DNA of 16,320 bases from Sulfurimonas sp. (GCF_023229025.1 NZ_JALOAA010000041.1:1-16320), one strand, 5' to 3'. Counted from the stretch's first letter, positions 7,625 to 14,442 are shown. Notes: generated by a model not told the origin, from the sequence alone. Numbers and translations are program-made.

Positions 7625-8190
7625 CACTATTTCAGATTATTATGCTTGGTGCTTCGGCATTTTTTGCATTTAAAGTTTATGAACATATTCAAACACTTCA
7701 GGATACAGAACCGGAAAAAGAGCCAAATAGGGCATCTTCATTTGACCCCGTATCCTTAGTTGTTAAGGGTAATGAAGCATTTGATAACGGGGATATGCAA
7801 GCGGCATTAGATTTCTTTGTAGAAGCTAACGCAAAAGAGTCACAAGATGCTGAAGTTTTGTTTAAGATGGGTTATATTTTAGAAAATTTGGGCGATAGAG
7901 ATGAAGCACTAAATTACTATAAAGAGGCGCTGCAAAAAGATAAAAACAATGAGTATATTCATAACTCAATAGCAAGTATCTATAGAGCAAATAAGGAGTT
8001 TGTATCTGCAAAAATGCACCTTAGCGACTCTTTAAATATAAACAATAATAATGCCGTGACATACTATAACTACGGAAATCTTTTAGTCGACATGAAGCAT
8101 CCGGATGAAGCTAGAGAGATGTATAAAAAAGCTATTGAGATAAATCCAGACTTCAGCGAGGCAAAAGAAGAGTTGCAGAAACTGAGCTAG
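7621..8190 (+). CDS. Membrane-anchored tetratricopeptide repeat protein
   Basis: The 189-residue protein has one N-terminal hydrophobic segment (residues 3-20), probably an uncleaved anchor, then a charged linker and about four TPR units (roughly 44-77, 78-111, 112-145, 146-179). Units such as AEVLFKMGYILENLGDRDEA and AVTYYNYGNLLVDMKHPDEA fit the TPR consensus. TPR arrays bind partner proteins; no enzymatic motif is present. The start overlaps the M23 peptidase stop (ATGA), which suggests the two products may work together at the envelope, for example the TPR protein holding a wall enzyme in place. That pairing is inference. Which side of the membrane the TPR domain faces is not certain. Confidence 0.8.
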   Translation: MTLFQIIMLGASAFFAFKVYEHIQTLQDTEPEKEPNRASSFDPVSLVVKGNEAFDNGDMQAALDFFVEANAKESQDAEVLFKMGYILENLGDRDEALNYYKEALQKDKNNEYIHNSIASIYRANKEFVSAKMHLSDSLNINNNNAVTYYNYGNLLVDMKHPDEAREMYKKAIEINPDFSEAKEELQKLS

Positions 8191-8199
8191 GAGGCTAAG

Positions 8200-8922
8200 A
8201 TGAAAATATCTGAGATATATGATTTTTTAAATAAGCTATCTCCCTTTGAACTTCAAGAGAGTTGGGATAACTCAGGTCTGCTGCTTGGAGATTTTAATCA
8301 AGAAGTTCAAAAGATAGTCCTTAGCATAGATGTTGATGAGAGTCTAATAGAGTCTATGGAGGAGAACACTCTTCTAATAACTCATCATCCTCTAATTTTT
8401 GGAGGACTTAAGCAGTTAGAGTTTAGTAAATATCCGGCAAATCTAATTCAAAAGATGATACAAAAAAATATTTCAAATATCTCCATGCATACAAATTTTG
8501 ACCAAACACACCTAAATGAGTATGTAGCCACCGAGATTCTAGGTTATAAAATTGCCCAAAAAGATGGATTTATAGCATATCTAGATATAGATGAGGATTT
8601 TGATGTTTTTGCAAAAAAAGTTGCAACTGCATTTTCTCTTCCGCATGCAAGATGTGTTAAAAGTTCACAGAGAGTAAAAAGAGCTGCTCTTACAACTGGC
8701 TCAGGGTGCTCTTTGATTAAATCCATAGAGGCTGACTGCTTTTTAACCGGGGACGTTAAGTATCACGATGCGATGGAGGCAAAAAGCATAAATTTATCGA
8801 TAATAGATATAGGGCATTTTGAGAGTGAACACTTTTTTGCAGAGATTTTACTTAAACATTTGAAAAATTTAGGTTTAGAAGCTATAATTTCATCATCAAA
8901 GAACCCTTTTACTTATATTTAA
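8200..8922 (+). CDS. NIF3-like dinuclear metal-centre protein (DUF34)
   Basis: This 240-residue NIF3/DUF34 protein belongs to a widely conserved family with a two-metal site. Annotations such as GTP cyclohydrolase I type 2 are not well proven. The family motifs are DNSGLLLG (23-30), THHPLIF (61-67), HTNFDQ (97-102), TGDVKYHDA (183-191) and GHFESE (205-210), which supply the metal-binding His, Asp and Glu residues. The length is near 250, without the inserted PII-like domain of longer members. A strong AGGAGG overlaps the stop codon of the TPR gene, 5 bases before ATG 8200. As I recall, the same neighbour order (nif3, zinc-ribbon protein, waaA) occurs in H. pylori (HP0959-HP0957). Confidence 0.88.
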   Translation: MKISEIYDFLNKLSPFELQESWDNSGLLLGDFNQEVQKIVLSIDVDESLIESMEENTLLITHHPLIFGGLKQLEFSKYPANLIQKMIQKNISNISMHTNFDQTHLNEYVATEILGYKIAQKDGFIAYLDIDEDFDVFAKKVATAFSLPHARCVKSSQRVKRAALTTGSGCSLIKSIEADCFLTGDVKYHDAMEAKSINLSIIDIGHFESEHFFAEILLKHLKNLGLEAIISSSKNPFTYI

Positions 8923-8957
8923 GCAATCGGCACAACTATTTAATCCAAAGGAGATTA

Positions 8958-9671
8958 ATGAATTTACATCTAAAACAGCTAATTGACCTATCACAAATTG
9001 ACAAAGAGATAGATGCTTTTGAACCACAAATTGAAGAAGCAAATAGTAAACTAGAGGCAGTACAAGCGAAGAAGCAGAGTATCGATTCTGATATTGAAAA
9101 TTTAACAAAAGAGATTAGTGAAGAGGAAGTCAAAAAGAAAAAAAATGAAATTCATCTACAAGAGCTTTCTCAAAAACTTGAAGATAACTCCAAAAAAAGT
9201 TCTGAAGTAAAAACTGAACGTGAGATGAAATCTCTTCAACTAGAAGAGGAGATTGCCAAAGAGCAGATAACTTTTGCAAATGAAGAGATTGAGAGACTTG
9301 AGAGAGTTATCGCTTTAAAAACAGAACAAGCAGAAGCGGCAAAAAAATCTCTTAAAGAGTTAGATGCTAGCTTAGCTACTATTAAAGTTAATGTTGATGA
9401 AAAACTAGAAGTAATCAACAAGTCTCGCCAAGAAGTATTTGTAAAAAAAGAGAAATTAATATCTGAGATGAATCAAAAAGGTCTTGCATTTTATCAAAAA
9501 ATTCGTAGATGGGCTAAAAACACAACTGTTGTAGCGGTAGAAGAACAAGCTTGCATGGGTTGTCATATGGTTATCAACGATAAGATTTATGCAGATGTTA
9601 TAAAGGCTGAGGAGATTACAACTTGTCCACATTGCGGACGTATTCTCTACATGGAAGCTAACGAAGAGTAG
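8958..9671 (+). CDS. Coiled-coil C4 zinc-ribbon protein, FlgZ (HP0958)-like
   Basis: The 237-residue protein is mostly a long, charged helical hairpin (about residues 5-180) followed by a zinc ribbon with CxxC pairs at Cys199/Cys202 and Cys223/Cys226 (ACMGC, CPHCG). This is the layout of the C4-type zinc-ribbon family (DUF164). Its H. pylori member HP0958/FlgZ stabilises the flagellar sigma factor RpoN and binds flagellin flaA mRNA. A family member without flagellar links also exists in other bacteria, so the flagellar role here is inferred from phylum and gene order. AAAGGAG lies 4 bases before ATG 8958. The 35-base gap before it is the largest in the operon, but no convincing promoter is visible in it. 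Confidence 0.85.
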   Translation: MNLHLKQLIDLSQIDKEIDAFEPQIEEANSKLEAVQAKKQSIDSDIENLTKEISEEEVKKKKNEIHLQELSQKLEDNSKKSSEVKTEREMKSLQLEEEIAKEQITFANEEIERLERVIALKTEQAEAAKKSLKELDASLATIKVNVDEKLEVINKSRQEVFVKKEKLISEMNQKGLAFYQKIRRWAKNTTVVAVEEQACMGCHMVINDKIYADVIKAEEITTCPHCGRILYMEANEE

Positions 9672-9673
9672 GC

Positions 9674-10843
9674 TTGAAGCCATTTACTCTTTTATACTTC
9701 ATCTTAAGCGTAGTGCTCTATTTAGTTGCACTGCCGCTTCTTATTTATCTCTCGTTTAAACAAAAATACAGAGAGTCTATTCCGGCTCGCTTTTTTCTAT
9801 TTAAAAATTCAAAATTTAAAAACGGTAATGGAGTTTGGTTCCATGTATGTTCTTTAGGTGAAACAAGAGCTTTGGGACCGGTATTAGAGTTACTAAAAGA
9901 CCAAGATATAAAGATAACTACGATAACGCATACGGGACAGGCACTAGCTAGAAGGTATGATGCGGAAGTAAGATATTTGCCGTATGAGATGTTTTTACCC
10001 TTTTGGGCTAAAAAGCAGAAGGTTTTAGTAGTTTTAGAGGCGGAATTTTGGTTTATGCTCTTTAGCACTATGCGAGCAAGAGGAACAAGAGTAATACTTT
10101 TAAATTCACGTATCTCTGAGAAAAGTGCTAAAAAATATCTCCAATTTGCTTGGTTTTACAAAAAATTGCTCTCAAATGTTGAGATAATCTACGCTCAGAG
10201 TGAAGCTGATAAAAATCGTTTTTTAGCCCTTGGTGCTAAAAATATTGAAGTTATCGGCAATATTAAGTTAGCAGCAAAAATAACAAAAACAAAAGATTAT
10301 AAAAAACCTCAGGATGAGCTAATAGTTGCCGGAAGCACGCATGAGAGCGAAGAAGAGAGTGTGTTGAAGTCGTTTGTAGAGTATAAAAAGCAAAGCAGTG
10401 CAAAACTTGCCATAGTTCCAAGGCACCCAGAGAGATTTGAAGCTGTTTATGAACTTATGAAGAGATATGCAGATGAAAATTCTCTAACATTAGCAAGATT
10501 TTCACAAGAGAAAAATTTTAGCTCAGATATGGTTTTGGTTGATGCTATGGGCGAGTTAAATAATATATACGCAATCAGTGACATAGCTATTTTAGGCGGT
10601 GCATTTAGGAGTGATGTCGGTGGTCACAATCCTCTTGAGCCCGCTTACTTTGGGTGTAAAATAATTACCGGAAAACACTTTTTTCACCAAAGGGAGCTTT
10701 TTAAATATGTCTATCATGTTCAATATGTTGAGAGAGATGAGATTCATAAAGCGCTTATAGCAAGTCGAGATTTGCCACCAAGTATGGTTAAAGAGAAGAT
10801 AGACTTAAAACCTGTAATAAACAAAATAAAGGAGCCAATTTAA
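9674..10843 (+). CDS. waaA: 3-deoxy-D-manno-octulosonic acid (KDO) transferase
   Basis: WaaA adds KDO from CMP-KDO to lipid IVA, the first core-sugar step of lipopolysaccharide synthesis at the inner membrane. The 389-residue GT-B protein has an N-terminal membrane segment (6-28). It then has WFHVCSLGETRA with the conserved catalytic glutamate Glu63, AEFWFML (123-129), NSRIS (144-148), RHPERF (250-255), GGAF (308-311) and GGHNPLEPA (316-324), the nucleotide-sugar site. The start must be TTG 9674: an in-frame TAA sits at 9659-9661, and the first in-frame ATG (codon 106) lies well past the membrane segment and Glu63. It follows the zinc-ribbon gene by 2 bases. Whether it transfers one or two KDO residues cannot be told. 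Confidence 0.93.
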   Translation: MKPFTLLYFILSVVLYLVALPLLIYLSFKQKYRESIPARFFLFKNSKFKNGNGVWFHVCSLGETRALGPVLELLKDQDIKITTITHTGQALARRYDAEVRYLPYEMFLPFWAKKQKVLVVLEAEFWFMLFSTMRARGTRVILLNSRISEKSAKKYLQFAWFYKKLLSNVEIIYAQSEADKNRFLALGAKNIEVIGNIKLAAKITKTKDYKKPQDELIVAGSTHESEEESVLKSFVEYKKQSSAKLAIVPRHPERFEAVYELMKRYADENSLTLARFSQEKNFSSDMVLVDAMGELNNIYAISDIAILGGAFRSDVGGHNPLEPAYFGCKIITGKHFFHQRELFKYVYHVQYVERDEIHKALIASRDLPPSMVKEKIDLKPVINKIKEPI

Positions 10844-10844
10844 T

Positions 10845-11579
10845 ATGGCACTAGAAAAAGCGTATAAACTATTAGCAACACAAGAGGGTATCTCAAACTC
10901 TGCCGCAAAGTCGATGATAGATCGCGGTTTGGTCTACGTTGGTAATAAAAAAGTGATGATAGCTCGCGGGGATATTGATACGAAAACAACCTTCAGAGTT
11001 GAAAAGATAGAGAAGATAAAGCCTATTTTTGAAAATGATGATTTGATTGTTTTGGATAAACCTGCGCACGTAAACTCAGACGAGATACAGAGGCAGTTTA
11101 AACCTGCCGTACTTTTGCATAGACTAGATCGTGAAACAAGCGGTGTTTTAATGCTTGTTAAAAATGAAGAGTTTCGCCAAAAAGCTATACAAGAATTTAA
11201 AAAAGATAGAGTCTACAAAGAGTACATTGCTTGGATAGAGGGAATTTTAAGTGAACCGGTTGATATAGATAAACCTATAGTTACAACTAAGAAAAACAAC
11301 CGTGCAACATCAAACGTATCAGCAAAAGGAAAACCTGCAAGAACTGAGGTTTTTCCAGATTTGGTAAGTGCAAATAAAACTAAAGTCAAATGTATTATCC
11401 ATCATGGAAGAACACATCAAATAAGAACTCACTTAAGATATATAGAGCATCCGATAGTCGGTGATGAGCAGTACGGCGGTAGACGTGCAAAGCGCGTTAT
11501 GCTTCATGCTTATAAAGTAAGACTGTTTGATATGGAATTTACAGCACCGGAGCCAAAGGCATTTGTCAACTTTGAATAA
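10845..11579 (+). CDS. RluA-family rRNA pseudouridine synthase with S4 domain
   Basis: The 244-residue protein has an N-terminal S4 RNA-binding domain (residues 1-45, AAKSMIDRGLVYVGNKKV) and an RluA-type catalytic domain. This includes DDLIVLDKPAHV, the signature LLHRLDRETSGVLML with nucleophile Asp95, and HHGRTHQIRTHL before HPIVGDEQYGG. It isomerises uridine to pseudouridine in RNA, most likely 23S rRNA like RluC/RluD; the position cannot be read from sequence. It is shorter than E. coli RluC/RluD (about 320). AAAGGAG precedes ATG 10845 by 10 bases. It follows waaA by one base, an order that I recall from H. pylori and C. jejuni. Confidence 0.9.
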   Translation: MALEKAYKLLATQEGISNSAAKSMIDRGLVYVGNKKVMIARGDIDTKTTFRVEKIEKIKPIFENDDLIVLDKPAHVNSDEIQRQFKPAVLLHRLDRETSGVLMLVKNEEFRQKAIQEFKKDRVYKEYIAWIEGILSEPVDIDKPIVTTKKNNRATSNVSAKGKPARTEVFPDLVSANKTKVKCIIHHGRTHQIRTHLRYIEHPIVGDEQYGGRRAKRVMLHAYKVRLFDMEFTAPEPKAFVNFE

Positions 11580-11829
11580 GCAAAAGAGTTTATGGCATAT
11601 CTATATCTTAAAATGTAGTGATGAGAGTCTCTATACAGGCATAACGACAGACCTTATTAGAAGAGTTGATGAGCATAACAACTCAGCAAAGGGCGCAAAA
11701 TATACCCGCATAAGAAGACCGGTAGAACTAATCTACTCTGAGGGCTGTGAAGATAAAAGCAGTGCCTCTAAAAGAGAGCATGAGATTAAAAAACTATCTA
11801 GAATTCAAAAACTAAAGTTAATAAAATAG
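11572..11829 (+). CDS. GIY-YIG nuclease-fold small protein (UPF0213/YhbQ-like)
   Basis: This is an 85-residue single-domain protein with the GIY-YIG pattern. It has WHIYILKCSDESLYTGITTDL with the two tyrosine elements, then RRVDEHN with the conserved arginine, GAKYTRIRRPVELIY, and SKREHEIKKLSR with the metal-binding glutamate. Proteins of this size are annotated as UPF0213 or YhbQ-like; a role in DNA repair is suspected but not settled. TTG 11572 is taken as the start, overlapping the upstream stop by 8 bases. The in-frame ATG at 11527 would add 15 residues that do not fit the family. AAAGG at 11555-11559 is a rather distant ribosome site, so coupling to the synthase gene is likely. Confidence 0.82.
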   Translation: MNKQKSLWHIYILKCSDESLYTGITTDLIRRVDEHNNSAKGAKYTRIRRPVELIYSEGCEDKSSASKREHEIKKLSRIQKLKLIK

Positions 11830-12281
11830 TGCAGATTTTTGTCGATGGTGATGCTTTTCCAAATCTCCTCAAACCTATACTCTTTAAACAAATTCAACGT
11901 TTAAATATTCAGACAACAGTTGTAGCAAATAAAAAGATAAGTATCGGAAAATCAGATTTATTTACCTACATGATAGTGGATTTAGGAGCTGATGAAGCTG
12001 ACCATCAGATTGTCAAGATGATAAATGAGAGTGATTTGGTTATAACAGCTGATATACCGCTAGCAGACAGAGTTATAAGTAAAAATGCGCATGCAATAGA
12101 TCATAGAGGCGAACTCTATAGTGTTGATAATATTAAACACTATCTTGCTATGAGAAATTTGATGGAAAAAATTCGTGAGAGCGGGGAGATAACTAAAGGT
12201 CCAAAGCCTTTTTCCCAGAAAGACGCCCAATCTTTTGCAAACCAACTAAACGCATTTTTAACTAAGCATTATAAAAATTAA
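11829..12281 (+). CDS. YaiI/YqxD family protein (UPF0178, DUF188; PIN-like fold)
   Basis: The 150-residue protein belongs to the DUF188 family, which has a PIN-like nuclease fold but no settled function. The conserved acidic segments are present: IFVDGDAFP at the N-terminus, VDLGADEADHQI, and LVITADIPLADRVISK, followed by DHRGELY. The start is GTG 11829, sharing one base with the preceding stop codon; it is forced because the conserved first strand begins directly there. Two small nuclease-fold genes side by side may simply be operon filler. It closes the long operon, and the -10 element of ffh follows at once. Confidence 0.88.
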   Translation: MQIFVDGDAFPNLLKPILFKQIQRLNIQTTVVANKKISIGKSDLFTYMIVDLGADEADHQIVKMINESDLVITADIPLADRVISKNAHAIDHRGELYSVDNIKHYLAMRNLMEKIRESGEITKGPKPFSQKDAQSFANQLNAFLTKHYKN

Positions 12282-12283
12282 GT

Positions 12284-12289
12284 TATAAT
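12284..12289 (+). promoter_or_regulatory. -10 element before ffh
   Basis: A perfect TATAAT starts 3 bases after the DUF188 stop codon and 41 bases before the ffh ATG, with an A/T-rich upstream stretch and no clear -35. A separate start for ffh would make sense, because it is an essential gene at the end of a 10-kb transcript. AGAAGG at 12313-12318 is the ribosome site. Confidence 0.5.
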
Positions 12290-12324
12290 CCAAAAAAATT
12301 ACACTCACTTACAGAAGGTATTTT

Positions 12325-13671
12325 ATGTTTGATACATTGACAAGTTCATTTACGGCGGCTATAAAGAAGATTCGCACATTTGATGATGAGAAGGCACTTT
12401 CTAAAGCACTTAATGAGCTAAAAAAATCACTTTTAAAAGCAGATGTAAACCACAAAGTAGTAAAAGAGCTAATAGCAAAAGTCGAGCTAGATACTAAGGC
12501 AAGCGGAATCGGTAAAGATCAGTTTCTAGACGCTTTAAGAACTACTCTTTATGAGCTTTTAGAAGTTGGTGGAAACAAAGGTTTTACATTTGCTCCAAAT
12601 CCTCCGACTGTTATTCTCATGACGGGACTTCAAGGTTCCGGTAAAACAACTACAACCGGAAAACTGGCAAATTATCTAAAAAATAGACAAAAAAAAGTTT
12701 TAGTAGTAGCAGCCGACCTGCAGCGTCTTGCTGCGGTTGAACAGCTTCGTCAAATTACTACTCAAATAGAAGTAGAGTTATATGAAGACGAATCAACAAA
12801 AAATCCTGTTGAGGTAGTAAATGCAGCGCTAAAAAAAGCAAAAAGCGGAATTTATGATGTTGTACTTATAGATACGGCAGGTCGTTTAGCAATTGATGAT
12901 GAACTTATGGATGAGCTTGAAGCTGTTAAGAGAGCTGCAAATCCTAGTGAGATATTTTATGTAGCAGATTCTCTTACCGGTCAAGATGCGGTTCGTACAG
13001 CTTCGAGTTTTAAAGAGAAAATCGGAATTGACGGTGTTATCTTAAGTAAATATGACGGTGACTCTAAAGGTGGAGTTGCTTTAGGTCTTTCATCTCAAGT
13101 ACAAGTTCCACTTCGTTTTATCGGTAGCGGTGAGAAGATGCAAGATTTGGAAGTTTTTATGCCTGAGCGTGTCGTAAACCGTCTTATGGGTTTTGGAGAC
13201 ATTGAGGGGTTAGCTGAAAAAACTGCTAATGTTATAGATGAGAAACAAGCTAAAAAACTAACTCAAAAGATAAAAAAAGGTAAGTTTAATTTTAATGACT
13301 TTTTAGAGCAGATGGAGTCAATGAAGAAGATGGGCAGCATGAAATCACTTATGGGGATGATACCTGGTATGGGTGATATGTCAAAGGCTTTAAAGAACTT
13401 CGATATGGAAAATTCAAGTGAACTTAAAAACATAAAAGCAATGGTCTCATCCATGACAGCTAAAGAGAGAGAAGACCCAGATCTATTAAACAACTCCCGT
13501 AAAGGAAGAATCGCAAAAGGTTGCGGTTTAGAGATAGTAGAGATTAACCGAATGATAAAGCAGTTCAAAAATGCCGGTAAAATGGCAAAAAGACTTTCAG
13601 GCAAAAATGGGATGAAAGATCTTCAAGCAATGATGGGTCAGATGGGTGGTTCCGGAGCTATACCAAGATAG
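12325..13671 (+). CDS. ffh: Signal recognition particle protein Ffh (SRP54)
   Basis: Ffh binds signal sequences of nascent membrane proteins with 4.5S RNA and docks them on FtsY. The 448-residue protein has the N domain (1-90), the GTPase G domain with GLQGSGKTTTT (101-111), DTAGR and SKYDGDSKGG, and a methionine-rich M domain from about 310 (MESMKKMGSMKSLMGMIPGM). The RNA-binding signature NNSRKGRIAKGCGLEI is present. In the G2 region the usual RPAA is RLAA (DLQRLAAVEQL), which I believe is common in this phylum. The C-terminus is glycine/methionine-rich. The 4.5S RNA gene is not in this window. ATG 12325 is preceded by AGAAGG. Confidence 0.96.
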   Translation: MFDTLTSSFTAAIKKIRTFDDEKALSKALNELKKSLLKADVNHKVVKELIAKVELDTKASGIGKDQFLDALRTTLYELLEVGGNKGFTFAPNPPTVILMTGLQGSGKTTTTGKLANYLKNRQKKVLVVAADLQRLAAVEQLRQITTQIEVELYEDESTKNPVEVVNAALKKAKSGIYDVVLIDTAGRLAIDDELMDELEAVKRAANPSEIFYVADSLTGQDAVRTASSFKEKIGIDGVILSKYDGDSKGGVALGLSSQVQVPLRFIGSGEKMQDLEVFMPERVVNRLMGFGDIEGLAEKTANVIDEKQAKKLTQKIKKGKFNFNDFLEQMESMKKMGSMKSLMGMIPGMGDMSKALKNFDMENSSELKNIKAMVSSMTAKEREDPDLLNNSRKGRIAKGCGLEIVEINRMIKQFKNAGKMAKRLSGKNGMKDLQAMMGQMGGSGAIPR

Positions 13672-13685
13672 AAGTCTCAAGACTC

Positions 13686-13714
13686 TTGACGTTTTGTTTT
13701 AAAAATAGTATAAT
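13686..13714 (+). promoter_or_regulatory. Strong sigma70 promoter with GC-rich discriminator, for the rpsP leader
   Basis: TTGACG (13686-13691), a 17-base spacer and TATAAT (13709-13714) make a near-consensus promoter, unusual in a phylum where -35 elements are poor. Right after the -10 comes TCCGCC, a GC-rich discriminator of the kind that makes stable-RNA and ribosomal promoters sensitive to ppGpp. The expected start is near 13721. The -35 overlaps an inverted repeat (TCAAGA-C-TCTTGA, 13677-13689) followed by a T-rich stretch. That could be a weak ffh terminator or a protein site. Confidence 0.7.
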
Positions 13715-13715
13715 T

Positions 13716-13821
13716 CCGCCATCGTAATAACTTCTGAAATAATCCCTCTGTGATTAGAAGGTGCTTATAAAAGCATAATACGCATATCGTATAAAATTAT
13801 TTATTCGACGGCGGTAAGAGG
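13716..13821 (+). promoter_or_regulatory. Structured RNA leader with possible pseudoknot upstream of rpsP
   Basis: No coding region is visible here. Base pairing by eye gives five elements. P1 is CCGCCATCG plus AATAA (13716-13730, one bulged T) with TTATT plus CGACGGCGG (13801-13814), one A-C mismatch. P2 is CTTC/GAAG (13731-13734 with 13757-13760) continued by TAATC/GATTA (13740-13744 with 13752-13756). P3 is TGCTT/AAGCA (13762-13775). P4 is ATACG/CGTAT (13778-13792). The P2 loop CCTCT (13745-13749) can pair with AGAGG (13817-13821) just outside P1, a pseudoknot. If transcription starts at about 13721, the first five P1 pairs are lost from this transcript but present in read-through from ffh. 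The function is unknown. Confidence 0.45.
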
Positions 13822-13854
13822 CACAATAAAACTTCATAGTATATTTTATTCTGC
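13821..13854 (+). promoter_or_regulatory. Long hairpin in the rpsP leader
   Basis: GCACAATAAAA (13821-13831) pairs with TTTTATTCTGC (13844-13854), ten pairs and one C-C mismatch around a 12-base loop. Its first base is shared with the AGAGG that may form the pseudoknot with the P2 loop. The two structures therefore compete at least at that base. A second competitor, CCTC at 13862-13865, can pair with GAGG (13818-13821). Confidence 0.4.
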
Positions 13855-13879
13855 AAAAAAACCTCCAAACATTTTATTA

Positions 13880-13897
13880 ATATTTCTTGCGAAATAT
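13880..13897 (+). promoter_or_regulatory. Stable short hairpin in the rpsP leader
   Basis: ATATTTC (13880-13886) and GAAATAT (13891-13897) form a perfect 7-bp stem around the four-base loop TTGC. It lies between the long hairpin and the terminator-like hairpin. It has no T-run, so it is not a terminator itself. Confidence 0.45.
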
Positions 13898-13923
13898 CTT
13901 TAGTGCCATAGCGGCTAACGTAG

Positions 13924-13950
13924 AAAGATGGACTTTGTTCATGTTTTTTT
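13924..13950 (+). terminator. Terminator-like hairpin with T-run just upstream of rpsP (possible attenuator)
   Basis: AAAGATGGAC (13924-13933) and GTTCATGTTT (13937-13946) pair around loop TTT, with one G-G mismatch and one G-U pair, and a run of seven T ends at 13950. It is weak (few G-C pairs). It lies only 24 bases before the rpsP start and after the last visible promoter, so if real it would act as a leaky or regulated stop for the ribosomal operon, not as a true end. Confidence 0.4.
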
Positions 13951-13973
13951 AAAATAATATATTAGGAAATAAT

Positions 13974-14201
13974 ATGACAGTAATTAGACTTACTCGTATG
14001 GGAAGAAAAAAACAACCATTTTACCGTATCGCGGTAACAGATAGCCGTAAACGTAGAGATGGCGGTTGGATTGAGCTAATTGGGCACTATAATCCAATGA
14101 ATGATGAGAAAACTTTAGTTGTTGACAATGAAAGATTAGATTACTGGTTAAGTAACGGTGCTCAAATGAGTGACCGTGTTAAAAAAATAACTGGTCGCTA
14201 A
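13974..14201 (+). CDS. rpsP: 30S ribosomal protein S16
   Basis: S16 is a small protein of the 30S body needed for early ribosome assembly. The 75-residue sequence MTVIRLTRMGRKKQPFYRIA, then DSRKRRDGGWIELIGHYNP and WLSNGAQMSDRVKKI, is unmistakable, and the length is typical. AGGAAA (13965-13969) sits 4 bases before ATG 13974. It is the first gene of a five-gene operon whose next members are spaced by one base or overlap. Expression probably depends on the promoter at 13686-13714 and the leader between, because no other good -10 lies closer at a usable distance. Confidence 0.97.
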   Translation: MTVIRLTRMGRKKQPFYRIAVTDSRKRRDGGWIELIGHYNPMNDEKTLVVDNERLDYWLSNGAQMSDRVKKITGR

Positions 14202-14202
14202 G

Positions 14203-14442
14203 ATGATAGCTGATTTTGTCGCTGGATTTGCAAGACTTATAGCATCTCACCCAGATGATGTAAGAGTTGAGATTAAAGAGGGCGATGAAAATACTGAGAT
14301 TCTTCTCTATGCTAATCAAGCTGATATCGGTAAGCTAATTGGTAAAGAGGGTAAGATGATTGGTGCGATTAAAACTGTTATATCAGGCTGTAAAGCTAAA
14401 GATGGCGTAAGTTACCGCATCAATGTCGAAGCAGTGAAGTGA
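14203..14442 (+). CDS. khpA: KH-domain RNA-binding protein (KhpA-like)
   Basis: The 79-residue protein is a single KH domain with the RNA-binding GXXG loop as GKEG at 47-50 inside IGKLIGKEGKMIGAIK. It has the N-terminal helix FVAGFARLIASHPDDVRVE, typical of the KhpA/YlqC group found between rpsP and rimM in many bacteria. In Gram-positive bacteria KhpA pairs with KhpB and influences cell length through RNA; here the role is open. It starts one base after the rpsP stop and overlaps rimM by four bases (GTGA). Confidence 0.92.
   Translation: MIADFVAGFARLIASHPDDVRVEIKEGDENTEILLYANQADIGKLIGKEGKMIGAIKTVISGCKAKDGVSYRINVEAVK

Noticed and set aside
8929..8945. Sigma54-like box (CGGCAC) before the FlgZ-like gene
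   Set aside because: The -24 half is near consensus, but the -12 half lacks the GC needed, so it is probably chance.
9745..10068. 107-codon minus-strand frame inside waaA
   Set aside because: It lies antisense to a clear WaaA domain and has no family motifs.
11527..11571. Longer GIY-YIG gene starting at ATG 11527
   Set aside because: It would overlap the pseudouridine synthase by 53 bases and add residues that do not fit the family; the family core starts just after TTG 11572.
13263..13604. 113-codon minus-strand frame inside ffh
   Set aside because: It is the mirror of a highly conserved coding strand, with no ribosome site and no recognisable protein features.
13716..13950. 4.5S SRP RNA, 6S RNA or tmRNA in the ffh-rpsP gap
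   Set aside because: The GGAAGCA-type SRP loop, the single long 6S rod and the tRNA-Ala-like ends of tmRNA are all missing.
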